This document shows, one piece after another, positions 43,487 through 51,268 of a stretch of DNA of 64,000 nucleotides. The stretch is from a virus. The DNA is taken from positions 39,400-103,399 of the IMG/VR virus record IMGVR_UViG_3300032770_000011; one strand, 5' to 3'. Position 1 is the first letter of the stretch; the number at the start of each line of letters is the position of its first letter. The notes beneath the pieces are model-generated. The model was not told where the DNA came from, did no database searches, and saw only the letters and a program-made list of their open reading frames with translations. The position numbers were made by a program, and so were the translations under genes.

Positions 43487-44052
43487 TTGGCACTCCGAAG
43501 CAGCTTCAATATCTCGTCCTGCCCATTCTCCATCGTCACGTCAACCACCCGCACCTTACCCGCTTCGGTAATCGACCGCCGACTGATTTCAACCTGCTTG
43601 AACTTGATGATCACGTTCTTCGGATCAAAGTCACGGATATCCTTCTTCGCAGCACGGCGCTTCTTCACGTGTTCGATACAGACTTCGAGTGGAGTATTCA
43701 GGAAAGCGAACACTGCTTCCTGTCCCCACTTTGAAACCAGTTCCCCTACACGGCCGAAACTTGAACTGACGATAGCCCCTTCGAAAAGAAGGTTGCCCTT
43801 GCTTCCATAGCGTTCAATCAAATCAAGCAGAATGTCATAGGGATGAATGAGGTCGCACCCGCCCGTTGCCGCTGCGTAGTAAGGCCCTAGAATATAGACC
43901 GGCTTCTTCACCTTCGTAACCTTGCACTCGTAGGCTTCAGGGCGCTTCGGGCCTAGGGCACCGTAGATAGGCTTACCGCCAAACTTCTCCAGTATGCCCC
44001 GCACGATGGTACTCTTACCTGATCCGAAGGCTCCTCTCACACTGATGATCAT
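43483..44052 (-). CDS. P-loop kinase, candidate 5-hydroxymethyl-dU DNA kinase 1
   Basis: 189 residues. Walker A ISVRGAFGSGKSTIVRGILE, then YILGPYYAAATGGCDLIHPY and LLFEGAIVSSSFGRVGELVS, and a lid-like HVKKRRAAKKD. It resembles nucleotide kinases acting on the hydroxymethyl group of hmdU in DNA. It overlaps its neighbours by four nt on each side and has a paralogue at 44049-44621. Confidence 0.75.
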   Translation of the reverse strand: MIISVRGAFGSGKSTIVRGILEKFGGKPIYGALGPKRPEAYECKVTKVKKPVYILGPYYAAATGGCDLIHPYDILLDLIERYGSKGNLLFEGAIVSSSFGRVGELVSKWGQEAVFAFLNTPLEVCIEHVKKRRAAKKDIRDFDPKNVIIKFKQVEISRRSITEAGKVRVVDVTMENGQDEILKLLRSAK

Positions 44053-44621
44053 TCTAAGCCCAAAAGCTCCAGTATCTTCGGCAAGCCTTCATTGCGAGTA
44101 ATCTTGAAGACCCTTGCACCGGCATCACGCATTTTAGCGCAATAGTTCTCCGCCCGCTTGTAGTTTCCGACCGTGTTCTCCTTGTTCTCCAACGCACCCT
44201 TACCGCGCTCCGCTCGGCGCGAATTGATCGACGCCATGCAAGTCGCTAGCGGAGTCGTCAATTGCAGAATGCAGAGCTCGCGACCAACCTCAGCGGCAAG
44301 CTGAGGACCGCGCGTCATATTCATGACGAAGAGGCCTTCATAGAGAACATGACAACCTTCCTCATACTTTTCCTTGACTATCTGAAAGAGGCCAGAGACA
44401 TCGTGAATGGTGTCACACCCTCCGGTCGGGGTTCGGTAACTTCCGACGATGTAAAGCGGGCGCGACTTCGAAGGAAGAGAAGTAACGAGGTAGCCAATAG
44501 GCGCTTCGCGACCTTCGATGAACTTTTCTTTGACGGTGCCGTGCTTCTTTGCCCAGTCCAGAAAGGACCGCATCAAATGCGACTTCCCTGAGCCGCTAGT
44601 ACCCGCTATCGAAATCAACAC
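44049..44621 (-). CDS. P-loop kinase, candidate 5-hydroxymethyl-dU DNA kinase 2
   Basis: 190 residues from a GTG start. Walker A ISIAGTSGSGKSHLMRSFLD, then YIVGSYRTPTGGCDTIHDVS and VLYEGLFVMNMTRGPQLAAE. The shared GGCD-I-H motif marks it as a paralogue of the kinase at 43483. Two kinases could work on different substrates or as a heterodimer. Start and stop both overlap neighbours. Confidence 0.72.
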   Translation of the reverse strand: MLISIAGTSGSGKSHLMRSFLDWAKKHGTVKEKFIEGREAPIGYLVTSLPSKSRPLYIVGSYRTPTGGCDTIHDVSGLFQIVKEKYEEGCHVLYEGLFVMNMTRGPQLAAEVGRELCILQLTTPLATCMASINSRRAERGKGALENKENTVGNYKRAENYCAKMRDAGARVFKITRNEGLPKILELLGLE

Positions 44622-45364
44622 AGCCCGCTCGCCTCTACAATTGCCCTAGGGTTCTTGATTTCCTCAATCCGAAGCTTCGCCTTCTCTAAGGCAAATAGCT
44701 GGAATGAGGTATCACGGAAATAAGCTACCTTCAATAAGTTCCAACCGTTGTGCTTCATGTAGAACCTTCGTAGCGCCTTGAAATACTCCTCAAGGCAACT
44801 GATCGGTTCTTCTACATATTTCTCGTAAGCCTTGAAGGAAGTCTTGCCGTAACGGAAATAGAAGACCGAACAATCATTCAGAATCACGAACTTTCTTGCG
44901 GCATTAAAGGCCCGGTTGAGTACTACACCATAATCCGTCGTCAAGTAGCGTTTCAAAGTGAAATCATTGAAATCCAGAAAGATGACGTCGGTACTCGGAA
45001 AGGTCATTGTCAGGACATCCTGCCCAGTCGCTTTCCCTCCGAAATTCAGATCCAGAATTCTACGGCAGGACGCGTCAGTATCATTCAGGATCGTCTTACC
45101 CTTGTCAAATATCCGGGCGCTTAATCCTACCCCTCCCAGAGGCTCTAGGAAGGATCTATAGCCTCCAAGCTCTTCCATCCGGGCCTTGATAGCTTCCAGA
45201 CAGAGAAGTTTGCTAGGCAGCGTCTTCAGCCGATAGGCAGGCTTTCTCAATCGGGAACTCAGTTTCGCCACATAAGGGGTATGGCCGTCGAAAGCCGCTG
45301 TCTCCGGCTGAGCCAGTTCTGCCGGGATAACGATAGGCGGGTAACCTTTGATGGTGATCTTCAC
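44615..45364 (-). CDS. Methyltransferase-fold protein of the hypermodification operon
   Basis: 249 residues. SFLEPLGGVGLSARIF fits a Rossmann-type cofactor loop, ILNDTDASCRRILDL the second-strand acidic motif, and DVIFLDFNDFTLKRYLTTDY a motif IV-like strand end. The C-terminal part is rich in aromatic and basic residues. It could modify the base or just bind DNA; an SAM-dependent reaction is inference. Embedded by 4-8-nt overlaps between the transferase-like and kinase genes. Confidence 0.6.
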   Translation of the reverse strand: MKITIKGYPPIVIPAELAQPETAAFDGHTPYVAKLSSRLRKPAYRLKTLPSKLLCLEAIKARMEELGGYRSFLEPLGGVGLSARIFDKGKTILNDTDASCRRILDLNFGGKATGQDVLTMTFPSTDVIFLDFNDFTLKRYLTTDYGVVLNRAFNAARKFVILNDCSVFYFRYGKTSFKAYEKYVEEPISCLEEYFKALRRFYMKHNGWNLLKVAYFRDTSFQLFALEKAKLRIEEIKNPRAIVEASGLC

Positions 45365-47355
45365 AGGAAGGGACTCTTTGCCCAGATACGTCGGTCGAAG
45401 GAGTTGTCAAATTCTGGCCACTTCTTCGACATCATGATCACTTCGCCAGTCTCACGGTAGTGGTTCTGCTTTTCCGGAACCAGACCGGGGTCGTTCGGGG
45501 TACACTCCAAGAGAAGGTGTTCGGGTAAGCAATCCAGACGGCAATCCCAGAACTGTGCTACTTCCTCCTTACCGAAGTTCTGTTCGCCTTTCTGAATACG
45601 CTCGAAGAACATGTCAGAGTAACAGTTATGAACCAGCACTCCTGAACCAACAAAAAAGTTATGGTTCTTCTCAACGCTTAAATCATAAACCTTAATAGTT
45701 GGCCCACGACGAACGCTTACAACTTTATGGTTTTCCTTGATAGCAGAAAGATAATTTGCCCACCGCCCCCAACGCGAAGACACAACGTAAGTACTAACTT
45801 TACCTTTATACTCTTCTTTGAAACTTTCGCAGGTAAGTTTTCCAGATTTACGCAAGAGCCTCTTACCCATCTTCAAAAGCTCTGCCTCAGAAATAGGATG
45901 TAACGGACGGCCCTTCCCGCTTGTCCAAGGTTCTTTGTAAGAACTACCATCAACTATAGACTTATGCTGCTGAATGTGAAAACCACCCTCTAACAGTTCT
46001 AAATTAAAGAACCTGTTGTCTTTCTTGTTCTCGTTCTTATGGTGCACATGAAATCCTTCCGGAATTGAACCTTCTACAAGCTCATAATACGCCCTAGAAG
46101 TCAACCTCCACTCACGGTCCCTACCCTTTCTGTTTGTTAAGTAGCCTTCATATCCTTGTGTTGTAAAAAACCGATGCAGCGGAATAAGCCTTTGCTTTTT
46201 TTGCAAGTCGCCTGCACACACCCATTCGTATTCAATACTAACCTCTGCAGTTACGCCAGGAAGTCCTTTACCGGTTCGCCGCCTAGTCAAAAATCTATGG
46301 TCAGAAGTTACACAAAGCTCAGAGCCGTCGTCAAGAGTCACAATGACCGTCTGTCTCTTGCCAGAATAAGAACCAACAGCCCAAGAAAGTTCTACTCCAC
46401 GAGTTTCCTCATTAACTGTGTACACCGGGTACCTTTTACCAACCAGTTTTCGGATAGGAATATCTCCTTCAGGACTACAAATGGCGGTACTTCCAGCCAG
46501 GCAATTAGGATACCGCCTATTCTTGCGGCTCCAACTCTTATACGTACACAACGCTGATTCCATCGTGAAATAGTGAACCTCACGGGGATCAATGGCCTTG
46601 TTCTTGGCGGTGCGCTTCTTCGCTTCAGTGAGCAGTTGTGCCGCTTCGTCGCGAAGCCAGTCCAACTCCTCAGCCGTATAATCACCCTTGAAGTCAGTCT
46701 CTCGGAACCAGTCCATGTCATCACGGCCGAGAACCTTAGCCAGACCATTGCGGTGAGACTTAGACCCTTCCATATCCTCCAGAAAGAGAGTACCACAATC
46801 CAAAGGAATACCCATGATACGTAGGTATTCGGAATAGGAGAAGGAGGATAACCGCCCAAAGGTATAGAAGTCTGACCGCAAAGCCTCCCAGACTTTATCG
46901 AAGGTCTCATATTCGGTCCTACCTTCAAGCGACCTGAAGTACTTCTTCTGAGAGGAGCCTACGAGTTCGGCATAACGCTGAACAGACTTGATGAAATCCT
47001 TCTTGTGATAGCGGCGGTCGGTATCCCAGGCTAGGCCGTCATAGTACTTCTCGAACCAGGCGGGCAAGCCCTTAGCAGCTACAGTTGGGAACCGCTTGAA
47101 GATTGTCCAACTCGTAACGATATTCTGGGTATTGCCGTTGATGAAGGCCAGCCAGAGTTTTGCCTCATCATCCAATTTGTGCTTCTTCGCTAGCCAGGGC
47201 ATTGCGAAGTAGACGCAGCCGGGGTGGGAACGGTGCTCAAGGTGGAATTCGTAGAAGCGCAGGAAGACTTCGCGGCGGTATTCCGGCTTGCGAAAGTCCA
47301 GCCCTACCTTCAGGGTCTGGACTTCATCCTTACAGGCCCGGCCAATCTGGCGCAA
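45361..47355 (-). CDS. Amino-acid:DNA transferase-like hypermodification protein with intein
   Basis: 664 codons from TTG 47353-47355. The exteins (residues 1-284 and 578-664) contain FRKPEYRREVFLRFYEFHLE, FINGNTQNIVTSWTIFKRFP, GLAWDTDRRYHKKDFIKSVQ, SYSEYLRIMGIPLD, ALCTYKSWSRKNRRYPN, CYSDMFFERI and PGLVPEKQNHYRETGEVIMM. I recognise this as the family proposed to be amino-acid:DNA transferase in thymidine-hypermodifying phages; it would attach an amino compound to activated hydroxymethyl-dU. The spliced protein is 371 residues. It begins the tightly overlapped operon; an AAAACCTT dyad covers its ribosome site. Confidence 0.8.
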   Translation of the reverse strand: MRQIGRACKDEVQTLKVGLDFRKPEYRREVFLRFYEFHLEHRSHPGCVYFAMPWLAKKHKLDDEAKLWLAFINGNTQNIVTSWTIFKRFPTVAAKGLPAWFEKYYDGLAWDTDRRYHKKDFIKSVQRYAELVGSSQKKYFRSLEGRTEYETFDKVWEALRSDFYTFGRLSSFSYSEYLRIMGIPLDCGTLFLEDMEGSKSHRNGLAKVLGRDDMDWFRETDFKGDYTAEELDWLRDEAAQLLTEAKKRTAKNKAIDPREVHYFTMESALCTYKSWSRKNRRYPNCLAGSTAICSPEGDIPIRKLVGKRYPVYTVNEETRGVELSWAVGSYSGKRQTVIVTLDDGSELCVTSDHRFLTRRRTGKGLPGVTAEVSIEYEWVCAGDLQKKQRLIPLHRFFTTQGYEGYLTNRKGRDREWRLTSRAYYELVEGSIPEGFHVHHKNENKKDNRFFNLELLEGGFHIQQHKSIVDGSSYKEPWTSGKGRPLHPISEAELLKMGKRLLRKSGKLTCESFKEEYKGKVSTYVVSSRWGRWANYLSAIKENHKVVSVRRGPTIKVYDLSVEKNHNFFVGSGVLVHNCYSDMFFERIQKGEQNFGKEEVAQFWDCRLDCLPEHLLLECTPNDPGLVPEKQNHYRETGEVIMMSKKWPEFDNSFDRRIWAKSPFL
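45625..46503 (-). other. Intein with HNH domain in the transferase-like protein (residues 285-577)
   Basis: Starts CLAGSTAICSPEGDIPIRKL and has block B CVTSDHRFLTRRR. The in-frame HNH-type endonuclease part is GFHVHHKNENKKDNRFFNLE. It ends IKVYDLSVEKNHNFFVGSGV then LVHN before Cys578. Inserted in the conserved motif RRYPN/CYSDM. A complete, probably mobile intein of 293 residues. Confidence 0.92.
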
Positions 47356-47357
47356 GG

Positions 47358-47374
47358 AAAACCTTCAAGGTTTT
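47358..47374 (-). promoter_or_regulatory. Perfect dyad over the operon's first ribosome site
   Basis: AAAACCTT-C-AAGGTTTT, a 17-nt palindrome. It contains the stop of the small membrane gene and the AAGG that would serve the TTG start of the transferase-like gene three nt further. Candidate operator or translational switch. Confidence 0.45.
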
Positions 47375-47529
47375 AGTACTAACCGGCTACCACTGGCCGT
47401 CAGGGAGATCATGAATAGAACGAGAAGCCACGTTGTATGAAAGAACACCTCAATCCCTCCATTACAAAGTCTTACCAAGTCACCACCAGCCATTGCGATC
47501 AATACAACCCCAGCAAGTTTTTTCAGCAC
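47365..47529 (-). CDS. 54-residue small membrane protein
   Basis: GTG-started frame MLKKLAGVVLIAMAGGDLVR with a second hydrophobic span TTWLLVLFMISLTA. Two possible membrane helices. It lies between the histone-like gene and the hypermodification operon and ends in the dyad. Function unknown. Confidence 0.5.
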   Translation of the reverse strand: MLKKLAGVVLIAMAGGDLVRLCNGGIEVFFHTTWLLVLFMISLTASGSRLVLKP

Positions 47530-47535
47530 AGGTCT

Positions 47536-48150
47536 CTACCCAATCTTGACGTATTCGAGTGTCAATTCCCACCGGATATGGTGGCGCGGGACACCAGCCG
47601 CGATAGCGGCGTCAACCGTCATGCCGTCCTTCAACTTATCCCACCACCCCGCACACTTCGTGCCGGAACGGAAGGGGTTTTCCTTCGTCAGCAACTTGAT
47701 CTTGTCGCCGCGTTCGAAGAGACCCTTCGGGCCGGGGTGGCTACCTTTCGGAGTAGCTTTGCCCTTCGCCTTCTTTGGCGCAGCGGTTTTCGCAGGGCCA
47801 GCAGCTTTCTTCGCGGCAGCTTTCGGCTTCGCAGCGGACTTCTTGGCGGGCTTCGCCTTCGCTTCCTTGCCATTCGTCTTTGCCGGAGGGTCATCAGCTT
47901 CAGCCGGAGCAGCTTCTTCCTCCGGGGGCGCTTCCTCGCTCAGACCTTCGGGTAGCGGTATTTCTGTCTTGTTCTCGACAGCTTCCAAGGCCGCATTGAC
48001 CCAAGCCTGCGTGGCTTCTTCCAAAGTTTCCCACTCGCCGTCGCCAATACCATTGGCTGCCACGGCTAACCGCTTTGCATATGCGGCAGCAGTCTCGCCG
48101 GATTTCATTTCGAGTTGCAGAAGGTCTTCAAGGTCGCTACGAACGGTCAT
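47536..48150 (-). CDS. Lys/Ala-rich histone H1-like phage protein
   Basis: 204 residues: a helical N-terminal domain (DLEDLLQLEMKSGETAAAYA, WETLEEATQAWVNAALEAVE), then a Pro/Glu and a long Lys/Ala linker (AKPAKKSAAKPKAAAKKAAG). A C-terminal 60-residue domain (FERGDKIKLLTKENPFRSGT) recurs in phage proteins I have seen. The linker should bind DNA. Possible roles are nucleoid organisation or DNA protection; uncertain. Promoter motif at 48167-48173. Confidence 0.6.
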   Translation of the reverse strand: MTVRSDLEDLLQLEMKSGETAAAYAKRLAVAANGIGDGEWETLEEATQAWVNAALEAVENKTEIPLPEGLSEEAPPEEEAAPAEADDPPAKTNGKEAKAKPAKKSAAKPKAAAKKAAGPAKTAAPKKAKGKATPKGSHPGPKGLFERGDKIKLLTKENPFRSGTKCAGWWDKLKDGMTVDAAIAAGVPRHHIRWELTLEYVKIG

Positions 48151-48166
48151 GGTCTATCCCCAGAAT

Positions 48167-48173
48167 ACATACT
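48167..48173 (-). promoter_or_regulatory. AGTATGT promoter-like motif
   Basis: Minus-strand GGATTAC, 7 nt, AGTATGTA, 17 nt before the histone-like gene and overlapping the stop of the gene upstream. May drive the hypermodification operon. Confidence 0.55.
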
Positions 48174-48768
48174 ATCCGAAGTAATCCCGCAACTTTCCGA
48201 CCATGTCGGTATTTGCCGGATCAATGCCCAGAATGCGGCAGTAGAACTCATTGTTGGTTTCGCGAAGTGCACGCCGACCCTTACGGCGGCGCTCGAACTT
48301 CAGCAGGTCCAAGCCGTCGGAGACCAGAAGCGTGACTAATTGCTTGATCTCCTCGGGGGCATTTGCCACCAACGAAAAGAGAGAAGCCTGCTCAGGTTGC
48401 TGCGGTAGGAACTTATCCCAGACGGCATTGTCTGCCGTGGTCTCCTGTTTCTTCACCTGGGAGACCGCATAGACATTCACGCCTTTGTGCTTCGCCGCAA
48501 GCGTGAAGATATGATTCATGAAGGCGGTCTTCACCAGAGACTGGAAGTGCCGAAGGTTGTCCTTCGTTGGGTGCTTTGGTGGTAGGTAAGTGTGGCTCGT
48601 CTTTTTGCCGATGTAACGGTTGCGACACTTCGCGTAGCAGAGATAGCCATCTTGGATCAAGTCATCAACTTCTGTCAGCTGCTCTACGCGCCAGTGTTCC
48701 TTCAGTGCAGTATTGACGATCCATCCGCGCATTCCTTCGTCTAGATATTCTGAATCCGCAGCACTCAT
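48172..48768 (-). CDS. Putative sigma-factor-like protein
   Basis: 198 residues. DSEYLDEGMRGWIVNTALKE, HWRVEQLTEVDDLIQDGYLC and YAKCRNRYIG resemble sigma-70 region 2 (DLIQDG is the region 2.2 core). SLVKTAFMNHIFTLA could be region 2.3-2.4. A short divergent sigma factor would explain the phage-specific AGTATGT motifs. This link is inference; another helical phage protein is possible. GGGAGGGG lies before the ATG. Confidence 0.5.
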   Translation of the reverse strand: MSAADSEYLDEGMRGWIVNTALKEHWRVEQLTEVDDLIQDGYLCYAKCRNRYIGKKTSHTYLPPKHPTKDNLRHFQSLVKTAFMNHIFTLAAKHKGVNVYAVSQVKKQETTADNAVWDKFLPQQPEQASLFSLVANAPEEIKQLVTLLVSDGLDLLKFERRRKGRRALRETNNEFYCRILGIDPANTDMVGKLRDYFG

Positions 48769-49562
48769 GATAACCCCTCCCGTTTAGTTCGCGCCAAATA
48801 AGCAAGTCTCGAAGCCCGCATTTTAGCTCTAGTTTCCGCAGTATGCGTTAGATCTGGATTCGTAGCTAGATACGCTCTTCTAGCTTTTGAACAATTAGCA
48901 CGATGCTTCCTAGATAACTTTTTACCTTTCCACATAGTATTTCCAAGCATGCGGCGGCGACGGGCAGCGCACTCCTCCGCAGTATGAGAATAACCCTTTG
49001 CATACTGGTTACCTAAAGACCGAGCTCTAACTGACTCACGCCGTTCCTCGGGCATTGGATTGTTAGCGTGCCATTTCTTTAATGAAGCAGCCTGTTTTGC
49101 AATCGATTCAGCCGATAAGCAGGGCTTAAACCCAGAAGCTAGTTTAGCCTCACTAAGCTTTCGCTTGTGCTCTTCCGTCTTAGGTCTTCTAAAAATTGCT
49201 AGTACCTTAGGACTAGGTTTTTGCCCAGTCATCGCGACAGAAATGGCCTTCCGAGCGAGAGCATATTGCCAACCAGCTATAATACGCTGCCCGCCCCTCC
49301 TATAAGTCATCCTGTGCAGCGCACAGAGCATCTTATATTTACTATCTTTTGTGGTAAATTTAGTAAGCAGCCAATGAACTAAAAAGTGCTCACGATAAGT
49401 CAGCTTAACGATATTAGATTTAGCATTTGAGCCGCCCAAAGAACGTGGGACTACGTGGTGCTTTTCCCCATACTTCAAATCAACGCGCAACCTTGCGCGG
49501 TCAATAATTTGATTGTACCAGCGCTGGTATTTACTATTACTTTCAGGTAAGTTTTTACCCAC
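48765..49562 (-). CDS. HNH endonuclease with NUMOD3 repeats
   Basis: 265 residues from GTG 49560-49562. The HNH part is EKHHVVPRSLGGSNAKSNIV and KLTYREHFLVHWLL. NUMOD3-like repeats follow (RPKTEEHKRKLSEAKLASGF, HTAEECAARRRRMLGNTMWK, HTAETRAKMRASRLAYLART), which bind DNA. AT-richer than neighbours. A free-standing homing endonuclease inserted upstream of the sigma-like gene. Its leader is a structured region at 49592-49718. Confidence 0.88.
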   Translation of the reverse strand: MGKNLPESNSKYQRWYNQIIDRARLRVDLKYGEKHHVVPRSLGGSNAKSNIVKLTYREHFLVHWLLTKFTTKDSKYKMLCALHRMTYRRGGQRIIAGWQYALARKAISVAMTGQKPSPKVLAIFRRPKTEEHKRKLSEAKLASGFKPCLSAESIAKQAASLKKWHANNPMPEERRESVRARSLGNQYAKGYSHTAEECAARRRRMLGNTMWKGKKLSRKHRANCSKARRAYLATNPDLTHTAETRAKMRASRLAYLARTKREGLS

Positions 49563-49591
49563 CGCAGTAGTCCCCCTTTTCGAGTTGCGAA

Positions 49592-49718
49592 CCTCTCTGC
49601 CGAGAGAGGCTCTACCAGAGTCGGTCAGTCCCGCTGGTAGACCCGGAACCGGCGTTGCGGAAGACTGGGACGGGGGATACGCGGAACCGGGAAGGCCCTG
49701 CGCGCTTTCTTCCGCAAC
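49592..49718 (-). ncRNA. Structured leader or small RNA upstream of the HNH gene
   Basis: Three consecutive helices on the minus strand: GTTGCGGAAGA / TCTTCCGCAAC (11 bp, long loop with an inner CGCG / CGCG), CTACCAG / CTGGTAG (7 bp) and CCTCTCT-CGGC-AGAGAGG (7 bp). It begins about 10 nt after the promoter motif 49730-49736. Although the HNH frame stays open through it, there is no ATG. Function unknown. Confidence 0.5.
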
Positions 49719-49729
49719 TGACCACCACT

Positions 49730-49736
49730 ACATACT
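49730..49736 (-). promoter_or_regulatory. AGTATGT promoter-like motif
   Basis: Minus-strand TTGCCG, 13 nt, AGTATGTAG between the primase stop and the structured leader. Confidence 0.6.
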
Positions 49737-49768
49737 CTAACTACTAATACGGCAAAGTAAAGTAAATT

Positions 49769-50788
49769 CTACGCCGTCAGGTCCAAAGCCAGCTTAACAA
49801 CTTGCTCTGCAGTCATCGCGCCAGGGTCCTCCGCTCCGGTAAGTTTCAGTGCCTTGAAACCTAGCGCCGCTAGTGGCTGAAGTAGCCTTAACCGCTGCAA
49901 TGCGGCATCCTCATCTATCATCAGGTAACGTCTTTCGTAACGTTCACTCAGTTCCTGCAATTCAGCAACCTGTAACGGGTATATATTCAATCCGAAAAGG
50001 CAAGTTGCGTAGAGGCCGAGGCTGTGCCCAAACGCTGTCAGCTTCAAGGCGTCGAAAGGTCCTTCCACGAGAACCAAGGCTTTCGGATTTCCCGCACCCC
50101 AGAGCACCGGCAAACCGAGGACCGTATTGTTGGCAGCCAGCTTCGCTACCGGGTCGCCCGACTTCTTCGGCTGCATTTGGAGCGTCTTGTAGCGCGGGAC
50201 AACGTCCGGCAGAATAGTCCGTGCCGTCCAGGTCAAAAGCTCGCCATAGCGTGTCACCACCGGCAGAATAAGCCGGTAAGCCCAGGCTCCCTTCACTGAG
50301 TAGCGTAAGTCGTATTCCTTCGCCAGCCATTCAATCTGGGCAGAACGGTAACCGCGCTCCATAAGGTAGTCAATGAAAGGTTCGGCAAAGGGAGACTTGT
50401 TCAATAGTGGCTTGAAGTCTGGGGGGAGTTCTAGGTTAGGAACGACCGGGTTTGCCCCGGTAGTCTGTTTCAAGGCAGCATTGACTGCGGCTAAGTCCCC
50501 AGCCGTTGGCGGGGCTGCATCGCCACCCACGATTGCTTTCGCTTCAACAGCGGAACAATGAATCAATTTCTGGATGAGGAAAGTGGGGTCACGGCCCCGG
50601 TGTGCTGAATTACGTAGACATCCCCACCAACCGCCATTTTGACCCAATCCCATATGCTCAGAGGGATCGGAGTCTCCGCAAAATGGACACTTGATGTTTG
50701 CCGCATTACGTTTGGAGAAATTCGGCCCCGACGTAACGTAGGGGATGTTGCGCTGCTTGAGGAAACTGAGCCAATTGAAGCTAGGCAT
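49769..50788 (-). CDS. DNA primase
   Basis: 339 residues. The N-terminal zinc ribbon ANIKCPFCGDSDPSEHMGLG then GWWGCLRNSAHRG (C-x2-C, C, H) resembles DnaG/T7-type primases. The TOPRIM domain KALVLVEGPFDALKLTAFG has the catalytic Glu and is followed by RYLMIDEDAALQRLR with the second acidic motif. No helicase is fused; the DnaB-type helicase is at 54563-56020. It makes RNA primers on the lagging strand. ATG overlaps the previous stop (TAATG). Confidence 0.85.
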   Translation of the reverse strand: MPSFNWLSFLKQRNIPYVTSGPNFSKRNAANIKCPFCGDSDPSEHMGLGQNGGWWGCLRNSAHRGRDPTFLIQKLIHCSAVEAKAIVGGDAAPPTAGDLAAVNAALKQTTGANPVVPNLELPPDFKPLLNKSPFAEPFIDYLMERGYRSAQIEWLAKEYDLRYSVKGAWAYRLILPVVTRYGELLTWTARTILPDVVPRYKTLQMQPKKSGDPVAKLAANNTVLGLPVLWGAGNPKALVLVEGPFDALKLTAFGHSLGLYATCLFGLNIYPLQVAELQELSERYERRYLMIDEDAALQRLRLLQPLAALGFKALKLTGAEDPGAMTAEQVVKLALDLTA

Positions 50789-51114
50789 TACTTCTCAGGC
50801 TCGTAATGAAAATCCCGAGCCTTACGGCATTTTTCTAAAAGGTATTCTCTTTCACTCCAACCACCTTCAGGCAACTTTTCAAGAGCATCAATTACTTCAT
50901 TAAGAGCAAAACCGAGTTCGCCAACCCATTCCCACATAAACCACTTTGGCGGATTGTTTCTTTTGATCTCAAGATGCTTCTCGCTGCCAATCTCGATCAT
51001 TCCGTCGCCGCCACAAAAACCACAAGAATATTCAGGCCCCGAACCGTCGTCCAAGACAGGCTCAACCCAAGAGCCTTCGCCTTTGCAGTAAGGACATGGG
51101 AATTTTCCAGGCAT
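50788..51114 (-). CDS. DnaJ-type zinc-finger protein
   Basis: 108 residues from ATG 51112-51114 (GAGG upstream). Two CxxCxGxG-type motifs, FPCPYCKGEGSWVEPV and YSCGFCGGDGMIEIG, form one DnaJ-like zinc centre; the rest is helical. Translationally coupled to the primase. Possibly an accessory factor of replication. Confidence 0.65.
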   Translation of the reverse strand: MPGKFPCPYCKGEGSWVEPVLDDGSGPEYSCGFCGGDGMIEIGSEKHLEIKRNNPPKWFMWEWVGELGFALNEVIDALEKLPEGGWSEREYLLEKCRKARDFHYEPEK

Positions 51115-51121
51115 CAATACC

Positions 51122-51268
51122 TCATCCAAACAGCGCAACCCAAGGCACCAGTATCGGCCAAAATACCGCCGCCGTTATCTTACCCCGTACATTAGCTTTC
51201 TGCGCCCGTGCCCACCACCACATCATGGCGGAGCCTGCAATATACAAATAAATAGCAAGCCAAAGCAT
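51122..51268 (-). CDS. 48-residue membrane protein
   Basis: Frame MLWLAIYLYIAGSAMMWWWA, basic middle, second hydrophobic stretch FWPILVPWVALFG. The ATG follows the TAA of the upstream gene directly. Two membrane helices; function unknown. Confidence 0.55.
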   Translation of the reverse strand: MLWLAIYLYIAGSAMMWWWARAQKANVRGKITAAVFWPILVPWVALFG

